DNA from: Acidobacteriota bacterium
GTDB taxonomy: Bacteria; Acidobacteriota; Vicinamibacteria; Vicinamibacterales; UBA823
NCBI GenBank assembly: GCA_002730735.1
Contig: PCAU01000010.1
Coordinates: 62,001-126,000 of the forward strand
Reading direction: 5' to 3'
Length of the DNA: 64,000 bases
The notes under the pieces were generated by a model. It made no database searches. It was not told where the DNA came from and saw only the letters and a list, made by a program, of their open reading frames with translations. Position numbers and translations under genes: made by a program. Positions 7,951 to 17,051 of this stretch are shown in pieces. The number at the start of each line of letters is the position of its first letter. Position 1 is the first letter of the stretch.

Positions 7951-9126
7951 ATGAATAACGGAACTCCTCGCATGGGCACCTTGGCGGTCTGGGCAGGGGA
8001 AGATAACCCGACCTCTGGCGCAGGCACCCAGGTGCCAATTGTCCGAAGCGTCGCGTTCGGGTATCACGATGTCACCGAATGGGAAGCAGTTGGTCGCGGT
8101 CAGACGACAGGCGACATCTATAGCCGAAACACGAATCCGACTGTGCGCGCCTTCGAACAAAAGATTCAATCTCTGGAAAACGCCGAGGCCGCGACCAGCT
8201 TTGCCAGTGGTATGGCGGCAATTAGTAACACACTCTCCACGTTCCTAACCCCAGGCGATCGCATCGTATCGACCCGCGACACCTACGGCGGCACAAATAA
8301 GCTCTTCCTTGAATTTCTTCCGCGTCAAGGAGTCGAGGTGGAGCTCTGCCCCACCGAGGACACCGCTGTGGAGACTGCCCTCACTAAAGGGTGCCAAGTC
8401 CTGTATTTGGAAACTCCAACTAATCCAACGCTTAAGGTGCTGGATTTAGCGCGTCTCCTCAAGGCGGGCCAGAAAGCTGGTGCTCTGACCATCGTGGATA
8501 ACACCTTTGCCACGCCGATTAACCAACAACCACTCGAGCTAGGCGCTGACCTTGTCGTCCACAGCGCTACCAAGTACCTCGGTGGGCACGCTGACGCACT
8601 TGGAGGAGCCGTGTGCGGGGCGAAAGATTTAGTTTCACGCATCTACCACTATCGTGAAATTACTGGTGCTGCCCTCGACCCTACCGCCGCTTATCTGTTG
8701 CTTCGGGGAATAAAGACGTTGCACCTCCGTATCGAGCGGCAGACTGAATCGGCAATGGTGATTGCGCGGCATCTCTCATCCAACCCGGCGATTGCAATAG
8801 TCCACTACCCAGGACTTGAAGAAGACCCCGGACACCTAGTAGCAAAACGCCAAATGCGAGGATTCGGCGGCATTGTGAGCTTTGAGTTGGTCGGGGGCAC
8901 TAACGCAATGCGCCAATTCCTACCCCGTCTTCGATATGCTCATCGGGCCGCTAACCTCGGATCAGTCGAGACCGTTGCCGGTCCTCCATCTGCAACTAGC
9001 CATGTGGAATTGACGCCGGAAGAACGATTGGCTGCAGGTATTCCGGAGGGGTTGGTTCGTTATTCAGTTGGCATCGAAGACCCGACGGACCTCATGGCAG
9101 ATCTTGACCAAGCGCTCGCACCGTAA
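7951..9126 (+). CDS. Cystathionine gamma-synthase/lyase family PLP enzyme
   Basis: A 391-residue Cys/Met-metabolism PLP enzyme. Landmarks in order: YSRNTNPTVRAFEQKI near 46, SFASGMAAISN near 75, DTYGGTNKLF near 100, YLETPTNPTLKVLDL near 140, the PLP aspartate in IVDNTFATP near 174, and the Schiff-base lysine in VHSATKYLGGHADALGG near 197. The C-terminal region (LRYAHRAANLGSVETV, near 325) is typical of MetB/MetC/MGL. The family covers cystathionine gamma-synthase, gamma-lyase, methionine gamma-lyase and O-acetylhomoserine sulfhydrylase, and the sequence alone does not separate these. Its last 35 bases overlap the 3' end of the convergent Asp-box gene. Confidence 0.85.
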   Translation: MNNGTPRMGTLAVWAGEDNPTSGAGTQVPIVRSVAFGYHDVTEWEAVGRGQTTGDIYSRNTNPTVRAFEQKIQSLENAEAATSFASGMAAISNTLSTFLTPGDRIVSTRDTYGGTNKLFLEFLPRQGVEVELCPTEDTAVETALTKGCQVLYLETPTNPTLKVLDLARLLKAGQKAGALTIVDNTFATPINQQPLELGADLVVHSATKYLGGHADALGGAVCGAKDLVSRIYHYREITGAALDPTAAYLLLRGIKTLHLRIERQTESAMVIARHLSSNPAIAIVHYPGLEEDPGHLVAKRQMRGFGGIVSFELVGGTNAMRQFLPRLRYAHRAANLGSVETVAGPPSATSHVELTPEERLAAGIPEGLVRYSVGIEDPTDLMADLDQALAP

Positions 9127-10480
9127 GGTCCTGCGTACCTAACTGAAAACGAAAGACTGCCACTGAAACCGCCATTTCAAACTCATCCACAAAATGCATG
9201 AAGATCGGGATCACCAATCCATTGAGCGCATCAATCCCAGTGTAATCGCCAAAAAACACCGTAGGATTAGAGGTGAATGGAGCGAGATCAATCGGGTAGT
9301 TGACGAACGTCCGTCCCCCATCTACGCTGCGAGCAAGAGTCAATTGAGTCAGTGTTCCGTCTAGGGTCCGTCGATCGTAAAACACAACATTCACCGAACC
9401 ATCAAATGAATCGACGGCCATCCAAGTAAACATCTGTGCTGCGCCGTTCCCCATTGTGTCGTCATTCACACGCACCGGATTCGTCCACGACACGCCACCA
9501 TCGGACGACGAAATCAGGAACACGTCAGGGTCACCATGTCGTTCATCGATCCAATTGACATACAGGGTGCCTCGGGACGGGCCCTCACTGTGATCCACGC
9601 CGGTCACTGGCATCCCGTTGTGCCGGGCCAAACCTTCCACCTCAATATCCCACCCACCCGGTGTCTCTTGAATGATCAGGTCATCACCCCAAGTCCAGCC
9701 GCCGTCGTCAGACCGATCAAAGAAAAGATGGGCGGCCCCACCCCACACTAGAAAGACCTCACCATTAATTCCAACAGCGGGCACAGCCCCTTCAAGAGTG
9801 TCATCACTATCGAGGGCATCACCGCCGATATCCGAAACTCTTACGGGAGCTGTGAACGAACGGCCTCGATCGAGAGAATGGCTAACAAAGATGTGTGAGC
9901 GGTCACCTGGATCGCGGCTGCCGTAAACGTCGAAACGGGTCCAAGCAAGGTAAACAGTGTCACGGTGTCTGGATTCTCGACCGCGATCGACGATCAGGTA
10001 TGGCTTGTCCTCAAACGGCGTGATCGAATTTCTGTGCTCAAGAACCGGCACTGGATCGGACCAGGACACTCCACTATCGCTGGAAGTCGTCACAAAAATA
10101 CCGTTGGTCGGCGTTTCAGGGCGTTTCTCGCGGAGCCCACTGAACGAAATGTAAGAATGATGCGCCGTGCCGTCAGCGGCTATCACAATCGCATCGTCCC
10201 CCTGCGTGCGCGCCTCATGATTACGGACAGGATGCGTTCGCCAAGTTACACCACCATTATTGCTTACATATTCGAAATTCGTTGAGCGCCCAGTCTCAGG
10301 GTCAGCTGCTCTGGAGACGGCAATAATCGTGTCGGGATCAAGCGGATTGATAGCTATGGATACCTCATTAGGGTTTCGGGCATTGAGTTCGGATACCCGT
10401 ATTACCTGATGGGTCTGGGCTATCACCTCGGCCCCGCACAGTAGAAGTCCAATTCCGCAGCTAACGCCAATTTGGCCCAT
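9092..10480 (-). CDS. Exported sialidase-like Asp-box (BNR) repeat protein
   Basis: A 462-residue protein with an N-terminal signal peptide (hydrophobic to about residue 22, ending AEVIAQ). It has six Asp-box-like motifs of the S-x-D-x-G-x-T-W type: SNNGGVTW, SSDSGVSW, SLDRGRSF, SDDGGWTW, SSDGGVSW and SVDGGRTF, spread over residues 80-410. This predicts a six-bladed sialidase/neuraminidase-type propeller. The catalytic arginine triad of true sialidases could not be recognised, so glycosidase activity is uncertain; many such proteins are exo-acting or binding proteins of unknown substrate. The gene is divergent from the triple amidohydrolase and convergent with, and overlapping, the upstream PLP enzyme gene. 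Confidence 0.7.
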   Translation of the reverse strand: MGQIGVSCGIGLLLCGAEVIAQTHQVIRVSELNARNPNEVSIAINPLDPDTIIAVSRAADPETGRSTNFEYVSNNGGVTWRTHPVRNHEARTQGDDAIVIAADGTAHHSYISFSGLREKRPETPTNGIFVTTSSDSGVSWSDPVPVLEHRNSITPFEDKPYLIVDRGRESRHRDTVYLAWTRFDVYGSRDPGDRSHIFVSHSLDRGRSFTAPVRVSDIGGDALDSDDTLEGAVPAVGINGEVFLVWGGAAHLFFDRSDDGGWTWGDDLIIQETPGGWDIEVEGLARHNGMPVTGVDHSEGPSRGTLYVNWIDERHGDPDVFLISSSDGGVSWTNPVRVNDDTMGNGAAQMFTWMAVDSFDGSVNVVFYDRRTLDGTLTQLTLARSVDGGRTFVNYPIDLAPFTSNPTVFFGDYTGIDALNGLVIPIFMHFVDEFEMAVSVAVFRFQLGTQDLTVRALGQDLP

Positions 10481-10561
10481 CCTGCCCCCAATTCGCGAAC
10501 TAATTGATCTTATGCGTTTCCTACTGATCGAACCAGCCGAACAACGAACAACCAGTTACGC

Positions 10562-10567
10562 TATAAT
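10562..10567 (+). promoter_or_regulatory. Possible -10 hexamer of the amidohydrolase gene
   Basis: A perfect TATAAT lies 55 bases upstream of the amidohydrolase start, in the divergent intergenic stretch. No good -35 stands 16-18 bases upstream, so this is a weak call based on one hexamer. Confidence 0.3.
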
Positions 10568-10621
10568 CCAACTCCTTTCTGCCCTGTTTGGTGGCCGTGC
10601 TGGCCGCTATTGGAGGTCCTG

Positions 10622-13600
10622 ATGGTTCGTCGAACCGCAAGTCAATTGTTCGCCGCTATCGTCCTGCTCGTCCTGCCATTTACGGTCGTCGAGACCCTGG
10701 CCGACACAGCGAGGCTTGAAGTGCCTACCTACGCACTCGTTAACGCCCGCATCGTGCCGGTAAGTGCGCGACCGATCCAATCTGGGACGCTTTTACTTCG
10801 TGATGGCAAGATCGCTGCGATTGGGCAAAGTGTGGACCCTCCGCCCGATGCCATTGTAATAGACGCCAGCGGTTGGACCCTCTACCCGGGCTTTATCGAC
10901 GCTCACTCAGCACTCGGGATGCCAGTTCCACCAGTCCTACCGCAGAACAACGCTGAGCGCGCAAGAATCATCCAGGCTCGTCGGCGCGCCGGTGGGGTGA
11001 CACCGGGCCTAACGCCGCAACTAACCGCGCTCTCGGTCTACGAGCCTGATCAAGTCGCCCTGCACGAAGCGAGAAACACAGGTATCACGACTGCTGCCAT
11101 CGCCCCGCCCTTCGGGGTCTTTAAGGGACAAAGCGCCATCATCACGTTGCGCGAAGGTCCATTAACCGATCAGGTCGTTCGTGGCAATTGGGCTCAGCAC
11201 TTGGGATTCCAACGTCTGCGGGGGGAATATCCGGGCACTCTCATGGGAGTTATGGCGTCGGTTCGGCAACACTATCTTGACGCAGACTGGTATGGTAATG
11301 CCTGGAATCGTTACCGTAGTCAACCGATAACGACCGACCGCCCAAGCTATAACGACACCCTTCAATCGCTGCAATCTTCGGTCGCCAGCGCACAGCCAGT
11401 TGTCTTCACCGCCTGGACCGAAAATGAAATTTTACGTGCGCTGAGGCTAGCTGACGAACTCAGCCTCAACGTAATCATCAGTGGCGCAGTCGAAGGCTGG
11501 CGTGTCACCGACGCACTGAAGGCAGCCGACCGGCCAGTCTTAGTATCGCTTGACCTCAGACCCCGCCAAGGTCCGGTTGGATTTGGTGGTGGCACGGGGA
11601 CTGACCCGATCGAAAATCCAACTTCTGAGGACCTCGATGACGCCAAGGCAAACGCAGGCCGGCTCTACTCCGCTGGAGTAACGGTGGCCTTCACAGCCGC
11701 TGGATTGGATCACTCGGCAAATTATCTCGAGAACTTCCGCACCGCTGTCGATGCTGGGATGTCTCAAGATGGAGCGCTCCGGGCACTGACAATTACACCC
11801 GCCGAAATCCTAGGCGTAGACGGGACATTGGGTTCTCTTGACGTTGGCAAAGCTGCTAACGTTGTCGCCATCGAAGGCGACCTCTTCGACGAACACGCTC
11901 GTGTCGCAGCAGTCTGGGTCGATGGCACACGGTACGACGGTGACCTGGAGATGGAGACTCATCAAAACTCCGACTCCAATGACGACGAAACTGGGAATGC
12001 TGTAGAAGACATAAGGAGCCGTGCCGAAATTGAGCGACGTGCCCCAATCGGACCACTCGGAGGTGAAGTCCCAGTGACAGCGGTGCGCCACGGAACAATC
12101 CTAACCGCTGTGAACGACACCATCTCCCGCGGCACGGTCCTGATTGAAGACGGCAAGATAACCGCTGTCGGTCCCGATGCCCAGGTCTCAGTACCTGATG
12201 GAGCCAGAGAGATTGATGCAACCGGCATGTGGGTCACTCCAGGTCTTCTTGATGCGCATTCGCACATGTCGATCGAGGGGGGCGGCAACGAAGGAGCGGA
12301 CTCCGTCACCCCTGAAGTTCGCATCATCGACGTAATCAATCATCGAGACGAGTCGATCTTTCGGGCGCTGGCAGGTGGCGTCACTACAATCAACGTCCTG
12401 CATGGCTCGGCAAATGTTGTTGGCGGTCAGAACGCCATTCTGAAGTTGCGGTGGGGTAAATCAGCTGATGAACTGCTGTTTGACAACGTGACCAGAGGCG
12501 TAAAATTCGCTCTTGGCGAGAACCCGAAGCGATCACGGACATCCACTCCCGGCGTCGATCGAAGATACCCTGGCACTAGGATGGGCGTGGAGTTCATGCT
12601 TCGGAGAAGCTTTGCGGATGCACGCGAATATCAGGCCGAATGGGATGAGTATGAGGCAGCCCGATCGCGCGGTACTGACGTCCTCGCCCCGCGGCGGGAC
12701 CTCAGGCTCGAAGCGCTTTCGGACATTATGGCAGGGAAGATTCTCGTGCACGCACATTCCTATCGTGCTGATGAAATCTTGATGCTATTGCGAGTCGCGG
12801 AGGACTTCGGTTTTCAGATTGCCTCTCTCCAGCATGTGCTCGAAGGCTATAAAGTCGCCGATGAAATCGCGACTCATGGTGCCGGCGCCTCTACATTTAC
12901 TGACTTCTGGGGCTACAAGATGGAGGCATGGGACGCCATTCCCTACAACATGTCCATCATGTATGAACGGGGTGTAACCGTGTCGGTTAACTCCGACTCC
13001 GACGAGCGTGTACGTCGGATGTATGTAGAGGCCGCGAAGGCCGTCAAATATGGTGGTGTTCCGGAGCAAGAAGCGCTCAAGATGATCACCCTTAACGCCG
13101 CTAACCACTTTGGGATCGACGACCGGGTCGGCTCAATCGAGGTTGGTAAAGATGGCGATCTTGCCATTTTTACGGCCCACCCGTTCTCAGGAAACACCCG
13201 CGTCCAGTACACGATCATCGATGGTCAGGTCTACTTCGACCGCGACCAAGTAGAAACTACTGAGGATGCGCTGGCGGAGTTAGGACTCGACACGGCCGAG
13301 ATCGGCGGTGAGGGCGACATCCAACAGAATGTTGAGGACACGAATGATCGAATCGCTGAATGGACGCCGCCAACGCTTCCGCCAGCGGTACGTGCTGAAC
13401 TGATGCCTGCCAGTTACGGAGACGTGGCCGAACCGATGCTGACAGCCGATACGATTCCGATCGCCATCGTCGGTGGACGGATCCTCACAATGACGGGTGC
13501 ACCAATTGAGCGCGGGACCATCGTTGTCCAAGGTGGCCGGATTACGGCGGTAGGTGAGGAAGTGCGGGTCCCAGACAACGCGCAAGTCATCGACGCCACG

Positions 13601-14668
13601 GGCATGACGGTGACACCAGGCATGATTAACGCTGGCACTGTGATTGGGCTTTCCGAGATCGGCTCGATCGCGGCGACGAATGATACGTCGGAGATTGAGG
13701 AGATCAACAGTCATATCAAAGCCTCGGTGGCGATTCACCCTGATTCCGAGATGATTCCGATAGCCCGCGCCAACGGTGTGACAACGGCGATCGCAGCCCC
13801 ACAGGGTGGCCTCATCCAAGGTCAGAGCGCGCTCATCGACATGGCTGGCTGGACATCGCCTGAGGTCGTTGCCCGTAGCCCACTCGCCATGCACATCGAT
13901 TTCCCCGAGCGAGAAGGGGGCGGTGGCGGACCTGGTGGTGGCGGACCCAGCGGTGGAGAACAGAACCAAGAACGGGTCGACGCACAACTGAAGACGCTCG
14001 CTGACTGGATGCACCGAGCCCGTGCTCATGCCACCGCACTCGCGGCCGGAACAGTCAAGCCAACTGAGCAGACCTACACGCTTGACGCACTCGTCCCGGT
14101 CGTTTTGGCTGAGCTCCCCGTTGTCCTTGATGTGTCGAGCAAGGAAGGAATACTAGGAGCGCTCGCCTTCGCAGAGAGTTTCCAACTCAAAGCAATTATC
14201 GCTAGCACCAGAGATGTGTGGAAGGTGATAGACGAAATTGCCGAAGCAGGCGTTTCGGTAATTCTTGGGCCGATTCAGGCACAACCAGCCGATGGCGACC
14301 CCTATGATGCGGTCTTTGTTGCAGCGAAGCTCCTGCACGAGTCCGGCGTGTCGTTCGCATTTCGGACTGGCGGTGCTAGCGCAGCTCGGAATCTCCCCGA
14401 CCATGCCGCGCTCAGCGTCGCCTTTGGCCTACCGAGGGACGTCGCTTGGCACGCACTAACCCGGGGTGCTGCAGACCTTCTTGGCGTAGGAGACCTGTAT
14501 GGGTCAGTTGAGGAAGGCATGATTGCGAATCTCGTGGTGTCCGAAGGTGACCTGCTCGATATACCGGCGCAGGTGAAGCATGTCCTGATTCGTGGACAAG
14601 AGGTCAGTTTAGGCACGCACCATACGCGCCTGTGGGAACAGTACAGTGCAAGACCGCGGCCGAGATAG
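10622..14668 (+). CDS. Exported protein with three tandem amidohydrolase modules, only the middle one with intact metal ligands
   Basis: A 1348-residue protein. The ATG at 10622 is chosen over an upstream TTG because GGAGG stands five bases before it and a clean signal peptide follows (to about residue 28). Three imidazolonepropionase-like modules follow, each opening with a beta-sandwich strand such as TALVNARIVPVSA. Module 1 (about 35-430) has DAHSALG in place of H-x-H and lacks the later His and Asp ligands. Module 2 (about 470-880) has DAHSHMS, a lysine in VKFALGENPKR, HAHSYRADE, LQHVLEGYK and VNSDSDE, a complete binuclear site. Module 3 (about 940-1340) has INAGTVIG instead of H-x-H and no later ligands, plus a Gly-rich linker near 1105. 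Modules 1 and 3 look like catalytically dead duplications. The substrate is unknown; cyclic dipeptides or other amides are plausible. Confidence 0.85.
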   Translation: MVRRTASQLFAAIVLLVLPFTVVETLADTARLEVPTYALVNARIVPVSARPIQSGTLLLRDGKIAAIGQSVDPPPDAIVIDASGWTLYPGFIDAHSALGMPVPPVLPQNNAERARIIQARRRAGGVTPGLTPQLTALSVYEPDQVALHEARNTGITTAAIAPPFGVFKGQSAIITLREGPLTDQVVRGNWAQHLGFQRLRGEYPGTLMGVMASVRQHYLDADWYGNAWNRYRSQPITTDRPSYNDTLQSLQSSVASAQPVVFTAWTENEILRALRLADELSLNVIISGAVEGWRVTDALKAADRPVLVSLDLRPRQGPVGFGGGTGTDPIENPTSEDLDDAKANAGRLYSAGVTVAFTAAGLDHSANYLENFRTAVDAGMSQDGALRALTITPAEILGVDGTLGSLDVGKAANVVAIEGDLFDEHARVAAVWVDGTRYDGDLEMETHQNSDSNDDETGNAVEDIRSRAEIERRAPIGPLGGEVPVTAVRHGTILTAVNDTISRGTVLIEDGKITAVGPDAQVSVPDGAREIDATGMWVTPGLLDAHSHMSIEGGGNEGADSVTPEVRIIDVINHRDESIFRALAGGVTTINVLHGSANVVGGQNAILKLRWGKSADELLFDNVTRGVKFALGENPKRSRTSTPGVDRRYPGTRMGVEFMLRRSFADAREYQAEWDEYEAARSRGTDVLAPRRDLRLEALSDIMAGKILVHAHSYRADEILMLLRVAEDFGFQIASLQHVLEGYKVADEIATHGAGASTFTDFWGYKMEAWDAIPYNMSIMYERGVTVSVNSDSDERVRRMYVEAAKAVKYGGVPEQEALKMITLNAANHFGIDDRVGSIEVGKDGDLAIFTAHPFSGNTRVQYTIIDGQVYFDRDQVETTEDALAELGLDTAEIGGEGDIQQNVEDTNDRIAEWTPPTLPPAVRAELMPASYGDVAEPMLTADTIPIAIVGGRILTMTGAPIERGTIVVQGGRITAVGEEVRVPDNAQVIDATGMTVTPGMINAGTVIGLSEIGSIAATNDTSEIEEINSHIKASVAIHPDSEMIPIARANGVTTAIAAPQGGLIQGQSALIDMAGWTSPEVVARSPLAMHIDFPEREGGGGGPGGGGPSGGEQNQERVDAQLKTLADWMHRARAHATALAAGTVKPTEQTYTLDALVPVVLAELPVVLDVSSKEGILGALAFAESFQLKAIIASTRDVWKVIDEIAEAGVSVILGPIQAQPADGDPYDAVFVAAKLLHESGVSFAFRTGGASAARNLPDHAALSVAFGLPRDVAWHALTRGAADLLGVGDLYGSVEEGMIANLVVSEGDLLDIPAQVKHVLIRGQEVSLGTHHTRLWEQYSARPRPR

Positions 14669-14776
14669 CGGCGTGTCTTTGAACCGTCAAACGCTACCTA
14701 TCACCAGACTTCTCTTGGGATCCCCTGGGGCGCTCTGCGACCACGGTAAGGGCGAGCAAGTAAGGACAGGTGTGCC

Positions 14777-16093
14777 ATGCAACTATTCCGAATTGTAACT
14801 ATCTGCCTACTCGTCCTTTTGGGACTCCCAAAGGCCCCAGCCGAAGCGCAGGAGGCACGTCGACGGTGGGAACGAATGAATCAGATTCGGACGGAGAAGT
14901 TCGACCAAATACTGCCCGAGGCCATGCGTGAAAATGGTATCGACATGTGGATCACCATGATCCGCGAGGCAAACTACGGCACACTCTACCTTGACTTCGG
15001 ACAAGGATACACGGGCAATACCGGTTATTACATCTTTACCGATCGAGGTGGTGACCGTATCGAGCGTGCCGCACTTGGTATTAATGGCTACCGCATCCGC
15101 GAGTCTGGCGCGTACGACCTGTTTCAACCAGCCGAAGACCTAGCAGACTTTGTTCGAGAACGTGACCCTCGGCGTATTGGCATCAACACTTCGCGGACAA
15201 TCGGTCCAGTCGATAACCTAACCTATACCGGCCATCAGCAACTTGTTGAAACACTTGGAGAACCCTACGCGTCACGATTGGTCTCAGGCGAAAAGCTCGT
15301 CTCGGATTTCCGATCGCGCCGAACGACGACCGAAATCGCGGCGTTCGCAGAAGCTGGTGAGATTTCCCGTGAAATTGCCGAACGAGCCTTCTCAAATGAA
15401 GTGATTACACCCGACGTTACTATGTTGGAGGACGTCGCCTGGTGGATGATGGACCAACTGCTCGCTCGTGGTCTCGACACCTCATTTGGCATGCCATCGG
15501 TGTACATCACCGGCCCAGACGGCATCGAGTCGACCTCAAATGATCGAATCATCCGCAGGGGTGACCTACTAATGATCGATTGGGGCATCGGCTTCCTGAA
15601 CATGTATACCGACATGAAGCGGATCGCTTACGTGCTGAGACCGGGTGAAGCTGACGCACCTCCAAGCTTCCAGCGGGCATTCGACAAGGGACGTGAAGCC
15701 CGGACCATCATCACCAACACTATCCGTTCTGGCATTGCTGCCGCCCAAGCCGAGCAGGAGGTCTACGATGCGTTGACCAACGCTGGATTTGCCCGAATCG
15801 GTTTTAATGAACCAACCAGTAACCCAGAGGTCACCGATGTGGTTATCGGCTCTCACTCGGTCGGAAACTCGGGACACGGTATCGGCCCCTCCATCGCCTT
15901 CTTTAACCCTGTGCGAATTGAATACACCCTGCGACCAACTAATCTACTCTCGATTGAACTGTTCGCCTATACAGCCGTGCCAGAATGGAACAACAAGAAG
16001 GTCAGGATTCCACTCGAGGACGACGCTGTGCTCACAACCCGCGGTATCGAATGGCTGTATCCGGTGAACAATAGAATCTTATTGATTCGTTAG
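14777..16093 (+). CDS. Exported M24-family metallopeptidase (Xaa-Pro dipeptidase-like)
   Basis: A 438-residue protein with a signal peptide (residues 1-24, ending APAEAQ). The C-terminal pita-bread domain carries the five M24 ligands: Asp in MIDWGIGF near 271, Asp in MYTDMKR near 282, His in GNSGHGIGPS near 363, Glu in LLSIELFAY near 391, and Glu in TTRGIEWLYP near 425. The N-terminal half (residues 30-180) is creatinase/prolidase-like. AAGGACAGG precedes the ATG. It should cleave N-terminal or dipeptide bonds next to proline in the envelope. It lies 108 bases after the amidohydrolase gene on the same strand, probably in one peptide-using region with the M28 gene downstream. Confidence 0.85.
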   Translation: MQLFRIVTICLLVLLGLPKAPAEAQEARRRWERMNQIRTEKFDQILPEAMRENGIDMWITMIREANYGTLYLDFGQGYTGNTGYYIFTDRGGDRIERAALGINGYRIRESGAYDLFQPAEDLADFVRERDPRRIGINTSRTIGPVDNLTYTGHQQLVETLGEPYASRLVSGEKLVSDFRSRRTTTEIAAFAEAGEISREIAERAFSNEVITPDVTMLEDVAWWMMDQLLARGLDTSFGMPSVYITGPDGIESTSNDRIIRRGDLLMIDWGIGFLNMYTDMKRIAYVLRPGEADAPPSFQRAFDKGREARTIITNTIRSGIAAAQAEQEVYDALTNAGFARIGFNEPTSNPEVTDVVIGSHSVGNSGHGIGPSIAFFNPVRIEYTLRPTNLLSIELFAYTAVPEWNNKKVRIPLEDDAVLTTRGIEWLYPVNNRILLIR

Positions 16094-16149
16094 GCTCGGC
16101 TTAAACGGTCTGTGTAGGTATTCTTTAGTCTTCCGGTTAGCACCTTCCC

Positions 16150-16171
16150 TTCAGCCCAGTTCTTGGCTGAA
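16150..16171 (+). terminator. Hairpin after the M24 peptidase gene
   Basis: TTCAGCC and GGCTGAA form a perfect seven-pair stem with an eight-base loop, 57 bases past the M24 stop codon. No clear T tract follows, so intrinsic termination is doubtful, but the position between a finished gene and the autonomous tetR unit suits a terminator. Confidence 0.3.
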
Positions 16172-16223
16172 CCTGAACATTTCTCCAATTTGGCCAACTG
16201 GCTTGCTTCTTGAGTTCAGTTCC

Positions 16224-16244
16224 TTTACTATACCGTATAGTAAA
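16224..16244. promoter_or_regulatory. Perfect 21-bp palindromic operator upstream of the tetR gene
   Basis: The half-site TTTACTATAC is followed by a single central C and its exact complement GTATAGTAAA, centred 43 bases before the TetR start codon. TetR-family repressors typically bind such palindromes in their own promoters, so autoregulation is the natural inference. The A/T-rich arms may overlap the -10 region. Confidence 0.7.
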
Positions 16245-16276
16245 TTAATAGAAAGCTGTCCAGGAGACATGGGCCA

Positions 16277-16903
16277 ATGATTCCATCTACAGAAACAGTG
16301 ACTAGGACCAAGCCAGGACGGCCGGTCGATCCCAGCGTCAGAAATGCCATTCTAGATGCGGCGTTGCAACTATTAGCTGAAGAAGGCTATACGCGAATGT
16401 CGATGGATGCCGTTGCAAAAAAAGCGGGGGTCACGAAGCCAACAGTATATCGCCGGTGGAAAACCAAGGAGAAATTGGCAATGGCGGCAATTGAGCAGTT
16501 GCTCGGAGATGAGGCACCCCCCCGCCCCCATCCGGCACCCTCAGCTCTTCGATCAATCCTCGGCACTCTACAAAAAACACTCTTCAGGCCTGACGGAATG
16601 CCTATCATCGGTGCCGTCATGGTCGAACAGCGCCACACGCGAGACCTAATTAACCACTTCCGGGAGAGGGTAGTCCAACCACGCCGAATGATGCTGCAGG
16701 AGGTACTCAAACACGCCGAAAAACGTGGAGACCTCCGCCCCAAGGCAGACATCGATGCAGCCGTCAACATGCTCATCGGTTCGTTTTACGCCCATTATCT
16801 AACTGACGAAAAGATCCCAGCAACGTGGGCTCGTCGGATCGTCGATACCGTATGGAAGGGAATCGCAGCAACCGACGGGGAGCGTGAGATTCGCAAACAC
16901 TGA
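16277..16903 (+). CDS. TetR/AcrR-family transcriptional regulator
   Basis: A 208-residue regulator. The N-terminal helix-turn-helix is clear: ILDAALQLLAEEGYTRMSMD (residues 25-44), then AVAKKAGVTKPTVYRRWKTK with the recognition helix near 55-62. The helical C-terminal domain (70-205) fits the ligand-binding part of the AcrR-type C-terminal families. AGGAG lies ten bases upstream. It stands alone between two exported peptidase genes with no efflux pump beside it. The upstream palindrome suggests self-control, and the peptidase or Tat-aminotransferase genes could be other targets. The ligand is unknown. Confidence 0.85.
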   Translation: MIPSTETVTRTKPGRPVDPSVRNAILDAALQLLAEEGYTRMSMDAVAKKAGVTKPTVYRRWKTKEKLAMAAIEQLLGDEAPPRPHPAPSALRSILGTLQKTLFRPDGMPIIGAVMVEQRHTRDLINHFRERVVQPRRMMLQEVLKHAEKRGDLRPKADIDAAVNMLIGSFYAHYLTDEKIPATWARRIVDTVWKGIAATDGEREIRKH

Positions 16904-17051
16904 CATGGAGTCCCCAGGTCAAGCTATTAAAATACCGTGCGCCCCACATCGGTAACCGGTGTATTCTGTCCGCTCCTGTGGACCTCTGACAAAGGTTTCT
17001 ATCGGTAGTCGTGCTCGGCATAACCACGCACACTTGAGGGGAAAGTTTCAG

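Noticed and set aside
13280-14029. 249-residue minus-strand open frame within the amidohydrolase gene
   Set aside because: It is a shadow of the third module, rich in Arg/His as antisense frames of GC-rich genes usually are.
16959-17051. Longer N-terminus of the M28 peptidase
   Set aside because: The added residues are not signal-like, while the ATG at 17052 has a strong Shine-Dalgarno sequence and a clean signal peptide.
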